Virus record (IMG/VR): IMGVR_UViG_3300030090_003321
Coordinates: 1 to 32,853 of that record
From: a virus
DNA length: 32,853 nt
Strand: one strand, 5' to 3'
In this document: in pieces, positions 31,801-32,853 of the stretch
Position numbering within the stretch: the first letter of the stretch is position 1
Layout of the letters: each line of letters begins with the position of its first letter
Notes under the pieces: generated by a model
Seen by the model: only the letters and a program-made list of their open reading frames with translations
Database searches by the model: none
Told to the model about the DNA's origin: nothing
Made by a program: the position numbers and the translations under genes

Positions 31801-32263
31801 ACACTACTGGTCCGCTGTAGCATTGATGCGTCCTAGGAAAGAAAAGAATCTGATTGAGAATATTGAGATGTATGCGCCGGAGGGTGACTTTACAGACGAA
31901 GAAAAGCTAGAGCACTTTGCGTCGCTCACTGGTATCTTCCCGTTACACGAGATCATGCCACAGCACATACAAAACAATTTGATGCAGCGTGGTTGTCCAC
32001 CCATTAGTGAATACGACCCTGACCTTGAGTTAGTTTGGTTTATCCCTCGTGAGGTTATTCGTAGGAAGACAAAGAATGGGAAAGATTATTGGATTATAAA
32101 CACGACTGACAGCAACGCTTTCAACGCCCAGATAAGATGTTGGGGAGTTAAAGATACAGATAGGATTTCACTTAACAAAGTGTATGTTGCTAAACTAGAA
32201 TACAATGACAAGTGGGGCTTTAGCACCAGAAGCATTGGACGACACTTTAGGAGATTGAGTTGA
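28838..32263 (+). CDS. dnaE: DNA polymerase III alpha subunit (family C, DnaE), complete
   Basis: A 1141-residue protein (E. coli alpha 1160). The N-terminal PHP domain keeps all metal ligands I can place: H15/H17 (LHAHS), D48/H49 (TDHG), E79 (GCEAYF), H129, C180 and D259/H261 (SDSHYP), so it may have 3'-5' proofreading activity. The polymerase core has GRGSAAGS (430-437), the two catalytic Asp in YPDIDFD (D470, D472) and the third in KFDLLGL (D635). The C-terminal part includes a helix-hairpin-helix (GIKGLGDSAI) and an OB-like fold (about 1065-1135). I found no clear clamp-binding motif. It is probably the phage replicase, alongside the family A enzyme. It starts one base after the dioxygenase stop. 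Confidence 0.95.
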   Translation: MTNRIESKIPFVGLHAHSGLSPFDGLGMPGEHMDFAYENGMNAHALTDHGHMNGLSFQVEHLKKMRADGKEFKALYGCEAYFIKSHRKWRKMYEEHRAKLKRQKKEEFGMVIEDENRGKRFNPLNIRRHLVMIAQNQTGLNNLFKLVSDSYQPENFYRYPRMDFEMLRKHNEGLIVSSACMSGPLFGDFWKHRDPETGDYDPDLVLAAMRNTIGEFQDIFGDRFYGEIQWNDIPEQHIVNALIIQACTEMGAEVISTSDSHYPRPELWKDREMYRRIGWAGKAPYEDQDAHRLPDSVEEVGYELYPRNGDQMWEAYKKYSSRTKIQYDDDFVLASIERTHHIAYDRVEDFLPDSTVRLPEFVVPEGKTAIQALTADALAGMKKKNITDPEYVDRLKYELNIINERGFAQYFLTMKAISDKAQEDMLVGLGRGSAAGSLLSYVLDITQVDPIKYGLQFERFLTKGGSGYPDIDFDVEEPMALKEQLAEEWGPTTVVPISNFNTLQLRSLIKDIGKFYGIPFAEVNKVTGVMMKEATPKAKAAKGQTAGVYTPTFDEVKEYSETLQAFFRNHPHIETHVDNLFGNMRSISRHAGGVVVAENLDRHMPLINSGGVIQTPWSEGQNVRHLEPLGFIKFDLLGLSTLRMISGAIRHILKRHHNIEEPTFEQVRDYYNTNLHPDTIDFDNQEVWREVFHKGKWAGIFQMTNGGAQKFCQQAQPTSLLDFAAVTAIFRPGPLSAKAHSLYVANKSNPSQVHYEHPIIKEILGDTYGLLVFQEQLAMLAHKLGDDLSLDEGNLLRKVLTKKGTGKDDIKTKLYNKFVKGCGKHGLSEEVAKNLWSKMEYFSGYGFNLSHAVSYGAVSFQCAWLSYYYPVEWMAAFLDKEPEDKKAGAINTAKSFGFDIVPPSINKSGRVWEIGDDGKTLIQPLAGIKGLGDSAIDQIVNNRPFTSIEEFLFNENITYSKLNKKALDVLVRSKALDELMDDRFTGMKHYWSAVALMRPRKEKNLIENIEMYAPEGDFTDEEKLEHFASLTGIFPLHEIMPQHIQNNLMQRGCPPISEYDPDLELVWFIPREVIRRKTKNGKDYWIINTTDSNAFNAQIRCWGVKDTDRISLNKVYVAKLEYNDKWGFSTRSIGRHFRRLS

Positions 32264-32814
32264 CAAAGTATCAGATCATATATGCCGATCCACCTTGGGA
32301 TTACAAAGGACAACTTCAGCACACCGGTAAGGGCGGACCAGATAGCGGGGGTGCTGTACGACATTATGGTTGTATGAAGCTGCCTGAACTTAAAAAGTTA
32401 GATGTTCCTAGTTTGTGTGATGAAGACTGTTTGCTTTTTATGTGGGCAACGAGCCCACACCTTGACCAAGCCATTGAACTACTCAAGGCTTGGGGATTCT
32501 CCTGGGCAACCGTAGGGTTTGTGTGGGATAAACAAAAGGTAAACCCTGGCTTCTACACAATGAGTCAGGTGGAACTCTGCTTAATTGGTAAGCGTGGTAA
32601 GATCCCCAAGCCAAGAGGAGCCCGCAACATCCGCCAACTGGTATCAGAGATGCGAGGAAAGCACAGCGCCAAGCCGGCGGAAGTAAGAAAGAGGATCGAA
32701 GAGATGTTCCCAGAGCAAAACAAGATCGAGTTGTTTGCCAGAGAAGCACCGGAGGGTTGGGACGTTCACGGTAACGAGGTTGAATCAGATATTATTTTGG
32801 AGGCTAGTCTGTGA
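32260..32814 (+). CDS. MT-A70-like adenine methyltransferase
   Basis: A 184-residue protein from TTG; AGGAG lies six bases upstream and the start overlaps the DnaE stop by four bases (TTGA). The MT-A70 catalytic motif DPPW is at residues 10-13 (IIYADPPWDY), followed by a HYGCM loop and MWATSPHLDQAIELLKAWGF, a segment where the fold binds S-adenosylmethionine; a C-terminal KIELFARE is also typical. It likely methylates adenine N6 in DNA (protection or regulation). The target sequence is not readable. There is no nearby restriction gene. Confidence 0.88.
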   Translation: MTKYQIIYADPPWDYKGQLQHTGKGGPDSGGAVRHYGCMKLPELKKLDVPSLCDEDCLLFMWATSPHLDQAIELLKAWGFSWATVGFVWDKQKVNPGFYTMSQVELCLIGKRGKIPKPRGARNIRQLVSEMRGKHSAKPAEVRKRIEEMFPEQNKIELFAREAPEGWDVHGNEVESDIILEASL

Positions 32815-32853
32815 TTGACGGTAAAGAATTAGTAAAGGGTGAGGAAAATTGTT
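32811..32853 (+). CDS. Start of a further gene, cut by window end
   Basis: A GTG at 32811 overlaps the methyltransferase stop (GTGA) and has GGAGG seven bases upstream (32799-32803). Fourteen codons are visible (MIDGKELVKGEENC), and the frame is still open at the window edge. It is too short to identify. The strong ribosome site and overlap make it a real gene start. Confidence 0.7.
   Translation, partial: MIDGKELVKGEENC

Noticed and set aside
1-32853. tRNA genes, CRISPR arrays, insertion sequences or attachment sites
   Set aside because: I saw no cloverleaf-like segments, no regularly spaced repeats, no transposase or integrase and no long terminal repeats in either strand.

Overview
The window reads as part of the genome of a tailed phage with a contractile tail, a distant T4-like myovirus. 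All recognisable genes lie on the + strand and are tightly packed, often with ATGA, GTGA or TTGA stop/start overlaps. The base composition is moderately AT-rich by eye. Small 'auxiliary' genes of the kind common in marine T4-like phages (Hsp20, a PhyH-type dioxygenase, ribonucleotide reductase) suggest an aquatic Gram-negative host. The host is inferred and cannot be read from the sequence. I found no tRNA, CRISPR array, integrase, insertion sequence or attachment site, and no gene-free stretch longer than about 150 bases.

Bases 1-15,667 are the virion module: the C-terminal part of the major capsid protein (gp23-like), a terminator, three neck/tail-completion proteins (gp13-, gp14- and gp15-like), tail sheath, tail tube, a gp26-like zinc-ribbon protein with a probable programmed frameshift extension, a small unknown, tape measure, tube initiator (gp48/54-like), LysM wedge protein (gp53-like), a large probable hub protein and an unknown 394-residue protein. 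A recurring AACTATTTAnTAA element (three copies) and a related ACTATATAC element (two copies) sit in front of transcription units, look like phage-specific promoters, and lack a host -35 box.

Bases 15,679-18,186 are a transition zone. It holds a family A DNA polymerase with no exonuclease domain, a divergent FtsZ/tubulin-like protein without the usual GTP-binding glycine signature, and an unknown protein. There is no visible terminator between the structural genes and the polymerase.

Bases 18,187-32,853 hold stress, replication and nucleotide genes, with three sigma-70-like promoters. They are Hsp20 (behind a structured leader that looks like an RNA thermometer), gp32-like ssDNA-binding protein, RecA/UvsX, a 5'-3' exonuclease, DnaB/gp41-type helicase, class II (B12-dependent) ribonucleotide reductase, a small Cys protein, a GroES-like co-chaperonin, two proteins that share an N-terminal leader resembling a T4 capsid-targeting peptide (the second with an ADP-ribosyltransferase-like layout), three small unknowns (one membrane-anchored), a PhyH-like dioxygenase, a complete DnaE-type (family C) polymerase with an intact PHP metal site, an MT-A70-like methyltransferase, and the first codons of a further gene.

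The most unusual points are the coexistence of family A and family C polymerases, the GTPase-signature-less FtsZ-like protein, the pair of proteins with capsid-targeting-like leaders, the T7-run frameshift in the tail-chaperone position, and the candidate heat-sensing leader of hsp20.
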